Shown: in pieces, positions 1-10,937 of the stretch
How positions within the stretch are numbered: position 1 is the stretch's first letter
How the letters are laid out: each line of letters begins with the position of its first letter
Assembly: GCA_029721435.1 (NCBI GenBank)
Contig: CM056574.1
Location: 186,001-250,000, forward strand
DNA from: Gymnothorax reevesii
Lineage: Eukaryota > Chordata > Actinopteri > Anguilliformes > Muraenidae
Reading direction: 5' to 3'
Length of the DNA: 64,000 bases
Position numbers and translations under genes: made by a program
The notes under the pieces: generated by a model
What the model saw: only the letters and a program-made list of their open reading frames with translations
Database searches by the model: none
Told to the model about the DNA's origin: nothing

Positions 1-8
1 GGCCTACT

Positions 9-1320
9 ATGGTTTCTCCGTTTGAGGACTTATCAGATACTTTTATCAGTTCTTTGTTCAGCCAGCCAGATGGGTCTGGTGATTCTGATGTGTCTGGAAA
101 CTTGTCTCTGTCCAGAAAGCGGTTGATTGAGGAGCAAACTAATGATCCTGAAATTTGTGTACTAAAGAGGAGAGCCCTTCCTGATAAGGAAATAGACGCA
201 GTTCCAGTTGGGTATTATCTCAAGGATGGTGTGTTGCTGCGGAAGTGGCATCCTCCTGATATCCCTGCCAATGCAGATTGGACAGTGGTCAAGCAAATTG
301 TTGTTCCGAAGGTCTACAGGAATGAGATCTTAACACTGGCCCATAGTTTACCTTTAGGAGGTAATCTTGGTGTTAACAAGACTGTTGATAAGATCATGAA
401 ACACTTCTTCTGGCCCGGGCTTTGGAAAGATGTTTCCAACTTTTGCAAAACCTGTCACACTTGTCAGGTAGTTGGAAAACACCAGTTAGACCCACTTGTA
501 GCTCCATTGCAGCCTATCCCTGCATTTGGGGAGCCCTTCTCTAAGGTCATTGTTGATTGTGTTGATCCATTACCCAAGACTAGATCTGGAAATCAGTACT
601 TGTTGCCAATCATGTGTGCATCTACCAGATTCCCTGAAGCCTTACCTCTACGTAACATCAAGGCAACTGCAATCTCAAAGGCTTTGATAAAGTTCTTCAC
701 GTTGTTTGGCCTTCCCAGGGAAATTCAGTCAGACCAAGGTAGCAATTTCACTTCCGGATTGTTTCAGCAGGTTGTGTATGAACTAGGTGCAAAGCAGATT
801 CTTTCTAGTGCCTATCATCCAGAGAGTCAGGGTGCCTTAGAGCATTTTCATTCCACTCTCAAGACAATGATGAGGACTTATTGTTATGATCATGAGAAAG
901 ACTGGGATGAAGGTGTTCATTTGCTGTTGTTTGCAGCTAGAGAAGCAGTGCAGGAGTCTACTGGATTCAGTCCGTTTGAGCTAGTGTTTGGCCATGAGGT
1001 GAGAGGACCTTTGCTATTGTTGAGTGAACAATGGCAAGAGAAAGAGCCACATATCAGTTTGTTAGACTATGTTTGCAAGTTCAAGGAAAGATTGCGTGGA
1101 GCTTGTGACCTAGCCAAAGAGAACTTGAAATCAAGTTAGGGAAAAATGAAAACTTGGTATGATCATAAGGCTAGAAGCCGTGAGTTTAAACCAGGAGACA
1201 AGGTCCTTGTGTTGTTTCCCTTGCAGTCCAATCCATTGCAGGCAAGATTTCATGGTCCATATGAAATTCTGACAAAACTCAATGATCTCAATTACATTGT
1301 GAAGACGCCAGATTGGACAG
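9..1320 (+). pseudogene. Gmr1 integrase, degenerate
   Basis: The frame from the ATG at 9 encodes the pol integrase, which would join retroelement cDNA to chromosomal DNA. An HHCC zinc-binding region lies near residues 110-152 (H112, C149, C152). The second His is replaced by Asn119, whereas copy B keeps His. The catalytic core shows D183, D242 and E278, with 35 residues between the last two, as in retroviral-type integrases. A TAG at 1137-1139 replaces a CAG present in copy B; the same frame then continues through the C-terminal region to about 1320, where it shifts. The protein start is really upstream, because this ATG lies inside pol. Assignment is firm; activity is not expected. Confidence 0.9.
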
Positions 1321-1763
1321 TTGTGTCACATTAACATGCTGAAGCCTTTTCATGACAGAAATGCTAGGGTTGCTGCTGTCACTTCAGATTCTCCTCTGGT
1401 CGAGACGTATGAAGATGAAGGGGAGTTTCAAGATGATGAACCTAGAATTAAAGCTGAAGTTCTTTCATGTAAATTGTCAAATTCTGAAGTGTTGCAAAAT
1501 CTTGATGTAAAACTCCAGCACTTAGAACCCTCACAGTAAGATCAGTTTGAGAGGTTGATCAAGAAATATCAAGATCTGTTTCCTGATGTTCCAAAGAGAG
1601 TTTCTATAGCTTCTCATGATGTAGATGTAGGTGATGCCAAACCAATAAAACAGCATCCGTACCGGATGAATCCTGAAAAGAGAAAGATTGCTGAGAAAGA
1701 GGTTGAGTACATCTAGAACATGATATTATCAGACCCCCCAGCTCAGATTGGAGTTCACCCTGT
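1321..1763 (+). pseudogene. Gmr1 pol linker between integrase and RT, with RT N-terminus
   Basis: After a frameshift near 1320 the frame encodes a charged linker rich in Asp and Glu, then the start of the RT domain. A TAA at 1537-1539 stands where copy B has a Lys codon, and another stop lies near 1714. The same interval in copy B (62685-63230) is open, which shows these are local lesions. The RT entry segment with 'QHPYRMNPEKRKIAEKEV' is recognisable at about 1650-1710. Confidence 0.8.
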
Positions 1764-2302
1764 GTGCTAGTTCCAAAACCTGATGGAAGTACTAGATTCT
1801 GTACAGATTATTGCAAAGTCAATGCTGTAACTAGAACTGATGTGTTTCCAATACCTAGGATTGATGATTGTATTGATAGAATAGGGCAAGCAAAGTTTCT
1901 GACCAAGATTGATTTATTGAAGGGTTATTGGTGTGTGCCTTTAACTGAGAAGGCCAAGAGCATTTCCGCTTTTGCCACATATCTGGATCTGGATTGTACC
2001 AGTATGAAGTCCTACCCTTTGGCATGAAAAATTCCCCAGCCACGTTCCAAAGGATGATACAGTCTACAATCGCCGGATTGCCACACACGGGTGCATACAT
2101 CGATGACCTGATCACATGGAGTGACTCCTGGGAAGAACATCTAAAAGATGTAGAGACGTTGTTCCAGCGCCTGACCCAGGCTAACCTGACTGTTAACCTG
2201 AGCAAGAGTGACTTTGGTTGTGCTACTGTCACCTATCTTGGCTACGTCATAGGCCAGGGTAAGGTGGCACCCATAAATGCTAAAGTCCAAGCCAGATCCT
2301 GA
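1764..2302 (+). pseudogene. Gmr1 reverse transcriptase, frameshifted
   Basis: Gypsy-type RT motifs are spread over two frames. The first (1764-2027) carries 'STRFCTDYCKVNAVT' and the first catalytic Asp in 'LTKIDLLKGYW'. The second (1994-2302) carries 'VLPFGMKNSPATFQRMI' and the active-site YIDD at 2096-2107. In an intact element this domain copies the RNA genome into DNA inside cytoplasmic particles. The frame change near 1990 prevents a full product. It sits directly after integrase, not before it. Confidence 0.9.
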
Positions 2303-2439
2303 CAACAAAAAAGCTTTGCGCCGCTTTCTTGGAATGATCAGGTACCACCGCAAGTTCTGCAAGAACTTTGCTGAGATTGCTCTCAGTCTAACTTACCAAC
2401 TGAAGAAAGGCGCAAAGTTCACTTGAGATGAATCGTGCC

Positions 2440-2823
2440 AAAGAGCTTTTGATCGGCTGAAGACTCTGCTGTGTCACTTCCCCGTGCTCAAATCTCCTGA
2501 CTTCAACAAACCGTTCTCCATCGCGGTCGATGCTAGCGACTAAGCTTGTGGATCTGTTCTCCTACAGAGAAGTGACTCTGATGATATTGAGCATCTCGTG
2601 GCATACTTCTCCAGGAAGTTCAATCGCCACCAAAGGAACTATTCCACTATAGAGAAGGAGCTGTTGGCTCTGGTCCTTTCTTTACAACACTTTGAGGTTT
2701 ATGTTTGTACAGGGAAAAAGCCAATGATTGTGTACACTGACCACAATCCGTTAATGTTTTTGAGTAAGATGGAAAAACAAGAATTGGAGTTTGATTTTAC
2801 AGGAGTTTGACTTGGAAACACGT
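2440..2823 (+). pseudogene. Gmr1 RNase H, degenerate
   Basis: The catalytic triad context of gypsy RNase H is visible: 'AVDASD', 'IEKELLAL' and 'YTDHNPL'. An in-frame TAA follows the first motif at about 2541. After 'DHNPLMFLSKM' a short deletion shifts the frame; the usual downstream 'LQEFDLE' is seen in another frame near 2800. Nothing coding follows before the LTR, so pol ends with RNase H, as expected when integrase has moved upstream. Confidence 0.8.
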
Positions 2824-2950
2824 TAACATATCACGTTATGAGCATATTGTATTGTACTGTATGTATATATGTATACACAAGTGTCTGCTTTACCATTTTG
2901 TGTATTTAAAAGAAAAATTTTGCCTTTATAAGTCAAAATTGTTCCCTTTT

Positions 2951-2960
2951 GGAATGGAGG
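2951..2960 (+). promoter_or_regulatory. Polypurine tract of Gmr1 copy A
   Basis: GGAATGGAGG abuts the 3' LTR exactly, the expected position for the plus-strand DNA primer of an LTR element. Confidence 0.65.
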
Positions 2961-3436
2961 TGTAATGTGAATAGAGGCCACTAGATTTACCTTTTTTTTT
3001 CTTAAGCCCTGACTGGAGCTATGTTTGGACATGTTTCTGACATGTCTGGGGCAAGTCCCAGAAAATAAAAAAAAAAGAGGTCTAAATGTGGGAGGAGTCT
3101 GCAAAAGAGTATATAAAGGGGAGAATTGAGACAGTAAAGTAGTAGGAGAAATTGCAAGGAGAAGGATACATGTGACCAGACCTGTCATTCTGTTTAAGAC
3201 CTGTGAAGCTTTTAGTGGATTTTTGCCTGTGTTAGAGCATTTTCCTCACCCAGGACATCACCAAGCCACCCCACCAAAGGGACTGTAAATATTTCTGTTT
3301 TTATATTCAATCTTGGTCAGTATATTAGTTAGTTGTTAGTTGTTTTTTTGTTAAAAATTAAATGTGTTCAAGTTCTAAAATTTTGGTGTCATCCTTTACT
3401 GTTGTGTAAATGTAATAACAAATTGGGGCCATAACA
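2961..3436 (+). repeat. 3' LTR of Gmr1 copy A
   Basis: It starts TGTAATGTGAA and ends GGGGCCATAACA (TG...CA). A TATA box, TATATAAA, lies at 3110-3117. The same LTR occurs six more times in the window. The 5' partner and the TSD lie outside the window. Confidence 0.9.
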
Positions 3437-3953
3437 GTATTAAGGTCGGCCCAATGAGTTCCGAAATTCACCAGACGCTACAAGCACGAGTACGGTAAAA
3501 TATGTATTATATTCGCCATATCCAATCCACTTCAAATACACGCACCGTAACCTATATTCACTCTTTTTATGCTGCATTCGGTGACGCGTCCCACAAGCCG
3601 TGTTTTCGAGAAACGACTGGTGAATTCCATTCTTTTGACATCACTGTCCGAATGACCTTTCCTCGTACCGGCGACTTTAACCCAAGACACGACTCGTGTT
3701 TACTAGTGTTACCAAATGCAGCATTATGACTAGCTAGCCAGCCTATCTAGTGATATTTATGCTAGCGAACCATCTAGCTAGCTAGCTTGTGAGCTAATTG
3801 CATCTTGTGCACACAGCTAAATCGATAGAAACAGTATATGGTTTGATCACTGTCACTGCAATTCAGTAAGCTATCTAGCATGACTATTCAATAAATATCG
3901 CTAGCTAGTTCGCTAGCGAGCCAGCTAAGTGAATAAAAACAGTGAATAGCTCA
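3437..3953. other. Spacer between two LTRs, no gene seen
   Basis: No convincing coding frame. The stretch 3720-3920 is unusually rich in GCTAGC/CTAG tetramers. Confidence 0.6.
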
Positions 3954-4414
3954 TGTAATGTGGAAGAAAAAAGCCACTAGATGGCAGTATTGACTTTTTT
4001 TGTTAAGCTCAGTCTGGAGCTAGGTTTGGGCATGTCCTGGGCATCTCTGAGAAGGGAAGTCCCAGAGAATTGAAAAAAAGTATAAGAGGTGGGAGGGAGC
4101 TGCAAAATAGTACATAAGGAGAAAAATTGAGAGAGTAAAGTAGTAGGAGAAATTGCAAGGAGAAGGATAGATTTGACCAGACCTGTCACTTTTTTCAAGA
4201 CCTGTGAAGCTTTTTGTGGATTTTTACCTGTGTTGGAGTATTTTCCTCTTCCAGAACATCGCCCAAAGCAACCCCATCTCTGTAACTATCCAATTTTTTT
4301 TTTATATTATCAATCTTGGTCAGTGCTTTAATTTATGAATTCCGTTCAAGTTTTAAAATTTTTGTCCGTCATCCTTTGCTGTCCGATTTGCCGTTACCAA
4401 TTGAGGCCATAACA
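3954..4414 (+). repeat. Solo LTR, Gmr1 family
   Basis: Begins TGTAATGTGG and ends GAGGCCATAACA, and aligns along its whole length with the copy A LTR. No internal element sequence adjoins either end. Flanks do not show a clear TSD. Confidence 0.85.
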
Positions 4415-4460
4415 CCAGTATTTCACTTCCGTCACACCAAGGGCACTTCTGTCAAGCCAG

Positions 4461-4756
4461 GGGTTGCATCTCAAAGCGTAGGCTGCAGCCTTCAGAGGCT
4501 GCATATTAAGGGCTAGTCACTTAATTCCATCTGCCAAACTGACATTTGGGTAAGAGACAAGGTTAAGTTTGGGGTTTGGTATAGGGCTAGGTATTAAAGC
4601 TAATGTTAAGGTTGGGGAAAACAGTGACGACTCGCTTAAATCAAAGCTGTTTAACGGAGATGAAATGTCATTACGTCAGTTTGGCAGATGGGATGAAATG
4701 GCAACCCCTAAAAATAAAGCCTTCGAAGGATGCAGCCTCGGCTTTGAGATGCACCC
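4461..4756. mobile_element. MITE with long terminal inverted repeats
   Basis: The left end GGGTTGCATCTCAAAGC is answered by an inverted copy at the right end (GCTTTGAGATGCACCC). Inverted similarity extends about 90 bp inward, including CATCTGCCAAACTGAC in both arms. No coding capacity. TSD unclear, so the superfamily is undecided. Confidence 0.65.
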
Positions 4757-5250
4757 AGGGGCTTGTGTCACGTCAGGGGCTTCTGCTCCGGGGCTGCAGC
4801 TGGATAGTGTTGCACAAAAATGTCCAACTTGAAAGTAGTTCTGACCATTTCAGTCCTGTATGGCACTCGTGAGCATGACAGCGAACATTATAGCATGGGT
4901 GTGCTGGTACTGCCAGCAAGACTCGCATATAATACCCAAAATTATTGTTCAATCTTACTAGTGAAAGGTAATTCCTCGTGATCTGCTTTCAATACAGCGC
5001 CGATTATTTCAAATGTAGGCTGCACAAAATACGGGCATAGGTGCTCTCTTTTCATTTACTTCAATTGGCTCTGGTGCAAGCCTAGAGTGAGGAGACCCAT
5101 CCAATATGGTGGGGACGCTGGATTACGCTCCAGCACGAAATGAGGCGTTTACGTATATCATGTCTTTGGGTACACCAATGATTTTAAACTTTAGACAAGC
5201 GCCCACCCACCAGGAAGTAAACACTTGTGAATGACGACTGGCCAGACTCC
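4757..5250. other. No gene seen
   Basis: Only short unsupported frames; no recognised repeat boundary. Confidence 0.5.
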
Positions 5251-5692
5251 GGCTGTGTTCCAATGCGAAAAAATCCCCAAAAAATCCTGGATGTAAGATG
5301 GCTGCCATTTGTAGGGTCGTTCCAATCCAGTTTTGCGGAGGGAAGGGTGCATTTTCATTAGCTGAAGTCCTCGATTATCCTCCCTCCAATGAAGCCAACG
5401 AGGAACATCCCTCCAAGCTTTGATATTGCCCAGAATGTTTTGCTCATTCTCCCTCGGTCAAAATTTCATATCTGCCATTTTTTTTCTGCAGGCAAAAGGG
5501 GGGATTGTGAAAGGGAAAACACCATACAAATGTAAGAATTGTGTACGGTTAGTGTTTAATTTATGACAGTTATAGGCAAATAGTTTGGGGGTGATGGGCA
5601 TCGGTTTCACATTATCTTTTAAGCCTTTGACTTTACGTTCATTTTTGCTGTAGCTAGCCTATAGCATCCGCGAGGACTGTTGCGGAGCTAAA

Positions 5693-5861
5693 AGCTGCTT
5701 TCACACCGGAGGCGAAACAAATTTTTCGCACGACAGATTACATTCAAAGTCAATGCAAAGACGCGAATACACACGAAACACGAGTATTCGCATCTTTGCA
5801 TTGACTTTGAATGCAATATTTCGTGCGAAAAATTCGTTTCGCGTCTGGGGTGAATGCAGCT
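5693..5861. mobile_element. Foldback MITE, near-complete hairpin
   Basis: Two arms of about 75 bp are near-perfect inverted copies (left with GACGCGAATA, right with TATTCGCATC) around a loop of about 15 bp. The whole single strand could fold into one hairpin. One half-like relative lies at 17228-17352. Confidence 0.75.
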
Positions 5862-5874
5862 TTATTTTGCCATA

Positions 5875-7144
5875 GGCGGCTCGTGAATTGGCAACAGGGG
5901 AAGCTCAAACAAGCCCTTAAAGTTTATGATTGTTCATGACCCGTTTTCAATCATACATTTCAATTACAATAACAGAAACACATAAAACTCAACATTATCT
6001 GGTGCGGCCAGTTTTCATTAATAACCCATACCCGTCGACTCTCACGCATTCGGCATAAGTTTAAGCGGCATTTTTACGTTCCTCTGCTGTAGACAGCAAT
6101 TATTCTATCGACGTGTATGTAAGAGATTTTCACGTGGAATTTAACTACTTGTGCATGCAGGAGTTTGAAGCCATGGAACTGCATAAAGACGTTTCAAATT
6201 ATTGTCATGAAACTGTCTGGTGGAGGGATATGCAGGTGGAAGCAATCGCCGGTGAATTGTATGGTGATCACGTGGGGAAGGAGGTTTGAAAAGGGGGGAG
6301 GGGGAGAGGGATGTGGGCTGGCTGTTGGTGATGAGTGTGGCTTCTGGAGTGCTGGGGAACTGGAGGAAGTCAGGGAAAGGGATCTGAATTTGAGGGGCTC
6401 GACGTGGGACGTCGCATGATTGCTGCCATTTGGGATCCCTTCGGAGACGGAGTTTGTCGGTGTTTTTTCACAGACTGTTTTGTATTCTGGGCAGTCGGGA
6501 CGCCGATGCCCATGAACTGAAAGACTTGGGGAGGGGGGTCTAAATAGCCGCTGGATAGAGGAAAGTGGGAGTTTGTGTTTTTAGTTCATGAATTAGGTGT
6601 GGGGGGTGTGTGTCTGGGGGAAGGGGGGGTTGAGGGGGAGGAGTGTGTGATTGAGCCGGGTGTGTTGGGTGGGGGGGTTTAATGAATTGTAGCATGCTGC
6701 TTGAAATGAGTATAGCGGAGTTGTTTGTGCTGGTATTTTAACAAATTTAACGCGTGGTCGAATAATAAAGAACGTCGTATTGTAGTTCTGTGTTCTGGGT
6801 TTGTGTGGAAGTTGGGGACGACTGCCGGACCTTACCGGCTTAAAAAAAGGTGGTGGAAGCCCTTAATTAGATTATTCAGATTGGTCTTATTACATTATCA
6901 TCTTTCATTTAAACAATCATGAAACAAATGCATTGCTTCCAACCTCAACCCCTGAGTAAATAAAAGCGTGACAAGTCTGAAGTCGTAATCAGTATGCATT
7001 ATAAATGAAAACTGGCCACATCTGATAATATAGAATGTTTTCGGAGTTTGTGTTGTGGTAATTTAAATGAATGATTGAAAACATGTCATTACCAGTCATT
7101 TTAAGAGATTGTTTGAGCTTCCCCTATTGCCAGTTCGAGCCACC
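5875..7144. mobile_element. Nested TIR DNA element, unclassified
   Basis: GGCGGCTCGTGAATTGGCAA at the left is matched in inverse at 7130-7144. Arms of about 85 bp share AGGGGAAGCTCAAACAA and TTTTCAATCA. The interior is G-rich and T-rich without a plausible transposase. It sits wholly inside the 5251-7460 element. Confidence 0.6.
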
Positions 7145-7723
7145 ACAGCATACAACAGTCACAAGTGCTCCATGCGATACGCTTCCGCGTGAACTGTAAA
7201 AGGTAAAAGTACAGACAACTAACTCAGTCGGCTCAATGGTAACACAAACTTCCCGTTGGCTTGTTGATAAATGTCAAAGTGCGGAAGAAATGCAGCGAGG
7301 GTTGTTTGAATCCGATTTCCTACAACCCTCCCCCCGAAGTCCCCTCTATTGCCCGCCCTCGCTCGGGAAGGGCTAACTCGCCTGCTACGTCATTAGGAGG
7401 GCTCACTCGAGTGGAGGAGGGAAGTGAAGGAAGAATCTAATTTCGGATTGGAACGCAGCCTCTGTGTACGAAGCAAAGCGAAGTGTATTACCAGGTAATA
7501 CCAGGTATTACCAGGCTAGCTAAAAACCACTATTATTTGGCTTTTCTTTTTGATTTCTACAGCTGCTGCGACTTGCATTTTCAACAGACACCGTGGTATT
7601 CCGTCTGGGACAGCCAGTGAAAGCCCAGTAACCTTCACCAACTCAGCGCTTTCTTCTCCAGACGCAGTATTCCCAAAAAGGCAAAAATGCAGTTTTCTGT
7701 CAAGACATCAACAAGATTAATAC

Positions 7724-8091
7724 TGTAACGCGTGGCAGGTGAGAATGGATTGTGGGGGAATGGATGGGAGATGTGTTTATAAATGTGTTGGGGCTGTTAT
7801 GAGAGAGATGCCGTGTAGGGGTTTTGTTAATTGTACGGGGTGGGAACCCTTACGGCTTAGACATTTCAATCGGGAATCTTGGGGGGGGGGGGGGGGGGAC
7901 ACAGGAGAGAGGAGGGGTTTTGTCTTTTGTTTTTTGGCTGGGAGGAGGGAGATCGCTGCATTCTCAACCTCAAGAGGGTTAGCTGCTTGTGAGCCAGAAG
8001 GCAGGTGAATAAATCTGGGCCAGTTGGGCTAGCAAATTGAACACTGTATCCGCTCCTTACTTAGTCGCTTAGCTGCTACTGCCGCGCTACA
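7724..8091 (+). repeat. 5' LTR of the gypsy element
   Basis: 368 bp, TG...CA ended, contains a 17-20 bp G homopolymer (about 7880-7898) that is shorter in the 3' LTR. Confidence 0.9.
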
Positions 8092-8092
8092 T

Positions 8093-8107
8093 TGGTGTCA
8101 GAAGTGG
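8093..8107 (+). promoter_or_regulatory. Primer binding site, tRNA-Leu-like
   Basis: TGGTGTCAGAAGTGG starts 1 nt after the 5' LTR and has the TGG start complementary to a tRNA CCA end. It resembles the complement of tRNA-Leu 3' ends; the isoacceptor is inferred. Confidence 0.6.
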
Positions 8108-8307
8108 TTCTTTAACCCACGAACCAGCAGCTAAGTGGCTATAACTTACCCGCGGATAGCATGGAGGTCACCGCAGAGGCCGCTGCATTGTTAACACCAC
8201 CGCAGTCCAGAGGAGAGACAGGGCAGGGAGCTAACGGAGGAAAGGGATAATGTTGGGGGTTATTCCCCGCAGAACTGGGCGGTCTGCGGAAGGTAGGACA
8301 ATCAAAA

Positions 8308-9450
8308 ATGTGCAATGAGCCCCCCGGTTACGTCAAACAAAAGCTATCCGTGGTGGAGCGGGAGAAAGCAATGCTCAAGCACTGGTGCAGATCACTGTAT
8401 AGAGAAATGCTTGAAGAAGAGAAATGTGGCGTATGTAATCCTATAGCTGAACCGCGCGGGCATGTTGCTTGTTCAGGAACGCCAACTACTGTCTGTGCTA
8501 AGCCTGTAATGAACCCTGAATCCCCCATTCGTGTTGACGCTGTGGCGGGCAGAGTGGGGGCCCCCATGGAGCGCATCACCATCGATATCCAGGGGCCATT
8601 CCCCCCACTCCCAGGGGGAACCGATTCGTTGTAGTTGCCATGGACTATTTCTCCAAATGGACGGAGGCCTATGCCGTGCCGGCCCAGGAGGCAGCGACAG
8701 TGTGTGAGGCTCTCATCGAGGGCATGTTCAGCAGATTCGGGGTTCCGGTGGAGCTGCACTCTGACCATGGGTGCAACTTTGAGTTCCAGCTATTTGCAGA
8801 GATGTGCAGGCAGCTATCCATTCACAAGACACACACCACTCCCTCAAGGCCACAGAGCGACGGCTTATTGGAGCGTTTTAACCGGACGCTAGGGGCACAG
8901 CTGGCGGTGGTGGTTAGCACAGACCAGAAGGATTGGGACCTGAAGCTTCCCCTCATTCTGCTAGCCTACCGTTCCGCAACTCAGGAAACCACAGGCTGCA
9001 CCCCTACCCTGATAATGTTCGGCCGAGCACTACGGACGCCCCCGTCCCTTGCCTTTGGGCTTCCCCCGGACACAGCAGCGACCCCTGCGGGGCCAGAGTA
9101 TGCGCAACTGCTGCAACAGAGACTGGAGGTGGCACACTCCTTCGCCAGGCAGCATGCTGAGTCTGCTGGGGCGAGACAAAAAAGGGCCTATGATCAGTAT
9201 TCCAAGGGGTGACACTTTGGGGCGGGCGATCTGGTGTGGGTTTACGGCCCCAAAGGGAGGAAGGGGAGGTCTCCAAAATTACTGAGTGCCTGGACGGGGC
9301 CTTGTGCTGTGCTGGAGCGGCTGGGTGAAGTGACCAACAGGGTGAGGCTTGCCCCACGTGGGCGGGCAGTGGTGTTGCACCGCGACCGGCTGGCGCCGCA
9401 CAGGGGTACGGCCACCTTCGGCGGATCCCCGGCGAGGTCACCGAACAACA
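8308..9450 (+). pseudogene. Gypsy integrase, frameshifted and N-truncated
   Basis: The core shows the first Asp in 'ERITIDIQGPFP', the second in 'HSDHGCNFE' and Glu in 'SDGLLERFNRT'. The last two are separated by 35 residues, as in DDE integrases. A frameshift near 8612, in a G run, separates the N-terminal part (8308-8634) from the main frame (8640-9212). A single in-frame TGA at 9210-9212 precedes a C-terminal beta-barrel-like segment ('GDLVWVYGP...LSAWTGP...V..RLAP'). The HHCC zinc-binding module is missing or unrecognisable upstream, consistent with an internal deletion. No chromodomain is visible. Confidence 0.85.
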
Positions 9451-9690
9451 CCCCGCCTCTGCCCCAGATGCGGGCCGCCAGCCGCTCAGAGCTCCAGGGG
9501 AGGGAAGCCTCGATAGCAACTGATAGTCCTCCACCTCGGCCCCCAGCACGGGCCGCCAGTCCCTCTGGTTGACCAGGACTCGGGGGGACAACTGCTCCCT
9601 GGGGTAGGGCACAGCGGCCTGTCAGGTCGCGCAGATTGCCACAGCGTTTTCCAGACTTTGAGATGGAGCGCCTCGAGGTCGAGGACTTTT

Positions 9691-9704
9691 GAGAGGGGGA
9701 GCAG
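9691..9704 (+). promoter_or_regulatory. Polypurine tract of the gypsy element
   Basis: GAGAGGGGGAGCAG directly precedes the 3' LTR. Confidence 0.65.
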
Positions 9705-10062
9705 TGTAACGCGTGGCTGGTGAGAATGGATTGTGGGGGAATGGATGGGAGATGTGTTTATACATGTGTTGGGGCTGTTATGAGGAAGATGCCGTGTAGG
9801 GGTTTTGTTAATTGTACGGGGTAAGAACCCTTACGGTTTAGAGATTTCAATCGGGAATCTCTGGGGGGGACACAGGAGAGAGGAGGGGTTTTGTCTTTTG
9901 TTTTTTGGCTGGGAGGAGGGAGATCGCAGCATTCTCAACCTCGAGAGGGTTAGCTGCTTGTGAGCCAGAAGGCAGGCAAATAAATCTGGGCCAGTTCGGC
10001 AAGCAAATTGAACACTGTATCCACTCCTTACTTAGTCGCTTAGCTGCTACCGCCGCGCTACA
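9705..10062 (+). repeat. 3' LTR of the gypsy element
   Basis: Near-identical to 7724-8091 apart from a shorter G run and scattered changes, indicating a moderately recent insertion. Followed by TSD ATAC. Confidence 0.9.
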
Positions 10063-10937
10063 ATACCATACCTGCGCAGAGTTGGTTAAGGTGTAGCCTT
10101 GAATCTAAATAAATTTTACTCGTACTGTTCTGAATATAAAACAATCTTTCTTCCCGGGAAATCCCCTTGGTTCGTCTTATTTTCGGGGACTCGGCTTTTT
10201 AATCAAAATCAGTGATTCTGTGTATTTTAGACTCAAAAGTTAGGGTAAAATACATTGACAACAATAGATGGCACCGAACTACAGTCTGCCTTGTTTTTTA
10301 TTGGTTTTTCTCAAGGTTTTATCAGTGTATATATGTATTCATGATTAAAACAAGATGTCGTGATAACCCCCTTTTTTCCCCAAAAATTTCTCTTTAGAAA
10401 GGGGGTTGTCTCACATCCAAAATCCTCTTATATCAGGAACAACACGTGGATAATGATTTTTATTGCTTCCTTGGTAAATGTGAAATTGATGTACCTTGTA
10501 ATATAGACTACAGAGATACTACAAGAATGAAAAGCAAAATTATGTTTTGCTCCCCTTTATGTATTAGAAATATCGATTAAGAGAATCTTATTTTGCTCAT
10601 GTGATGTGTTTTTTATAGTTGGGTATCATATGTGGGACATACTGAAATAAATGCCCCATCAAGGAAATTGAACATCCATGAGTTTTTCACATCCAGACAT
10701 CTAACAGCAGTGAATGAATGAAATCGTAACTCTTAATATCATTGTTGGTAAAAATCCATGAGTGAGCTAACAAGCCCAACTGGGTGGCACTCGTAAACTG
10801 CCAGGTGTCCCAGTCTAAGACTTAAGAAGTCTGGTCACCTTATTTATTAAATTTACCCAGGGTGTACACTGTTAATCTCCAGGACTTGTGAAATTAAGAT
10901 GTCAAACAAAGTTTACATCATAGCCCATTACAGCACC
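10063..10937. other. AT-rich, no gene seen
   Basis: Only short frames; no repeat boundary recognised. Confidence 0.5.

Larger units (their letters stand above)
1..3436 (+). mobile_element. Gmr1-type Ty3/gypsy LTR retrotransposon, copy A (5' end outside window)
   Basis: Integrase, reverse transcriptase and RNase H follow each other in that order, then a purine tract and an LTR ending in CATAACA. Integrase upstream of RT is the Ty1/copia order, yet the domain sequences are Ty3/gypsy-like. That combination defines the Gmr1 group described in cod and other deuterostomes. The frame is broken by several stops and frameshifts, so this copy is dead. It closely matches copy B at the right edge of the window, which also shows the gag and protease missing here. 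Confidence 0.9.
5251..7460. mobile_element. TIR-bounded composite DNA element
   Basis: GGCTGTGTTCCAATGCGAAA at 5251 is matched in inverse at 7441-7460 (rc GGCTGCGTTCCAATCCGAAA). Subterminal inverted similarity rich in GGAGG/CCTCC follows. The interior holds a foldback MITE and a second TIR element. No transposase frame survives, and flanking TSDs are not exact. Confidence 0.55.
7724..10062 (+). mobile_element. Gypsy LTR retrotransposon, internally deleted, TSD ATAC
   Basis: Two direct LTRs (7724-8091 and 9705-10062) both begin TGTAACGCGTGG and end GCCGCGCTACA. The 4-bp ATAC occurs on each side (7720-7723 and 10063-10066). Inside lie a primer binding site, a possible gag start (ATG at 8161, stop after about 30 codons), an integrase remnant and a polypurine tract. 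Protease, RT and RNase H are missing, so this is a deletion derivative of a family distinct from Gmr1. Confidence 0.9.

Noticed and set aside
3437..3953. Two LTR pairs with the same spacing (517 and 524 bp), suggesting one repeated composite unit
   Set aside because: The spacer at 3437-3953 shares no similarity with the one at 17138-17661; the spacing is coincidence.
4569..4872. Overlapping 87-89 codon frames
   Set aside because: They lie across the MITE at 4461-4756 and have no protein features.
9004..9612. 202-codon minus-strand frame
   Set aside because: Antisense to the gypsy integrase, in GC-rich sequence.
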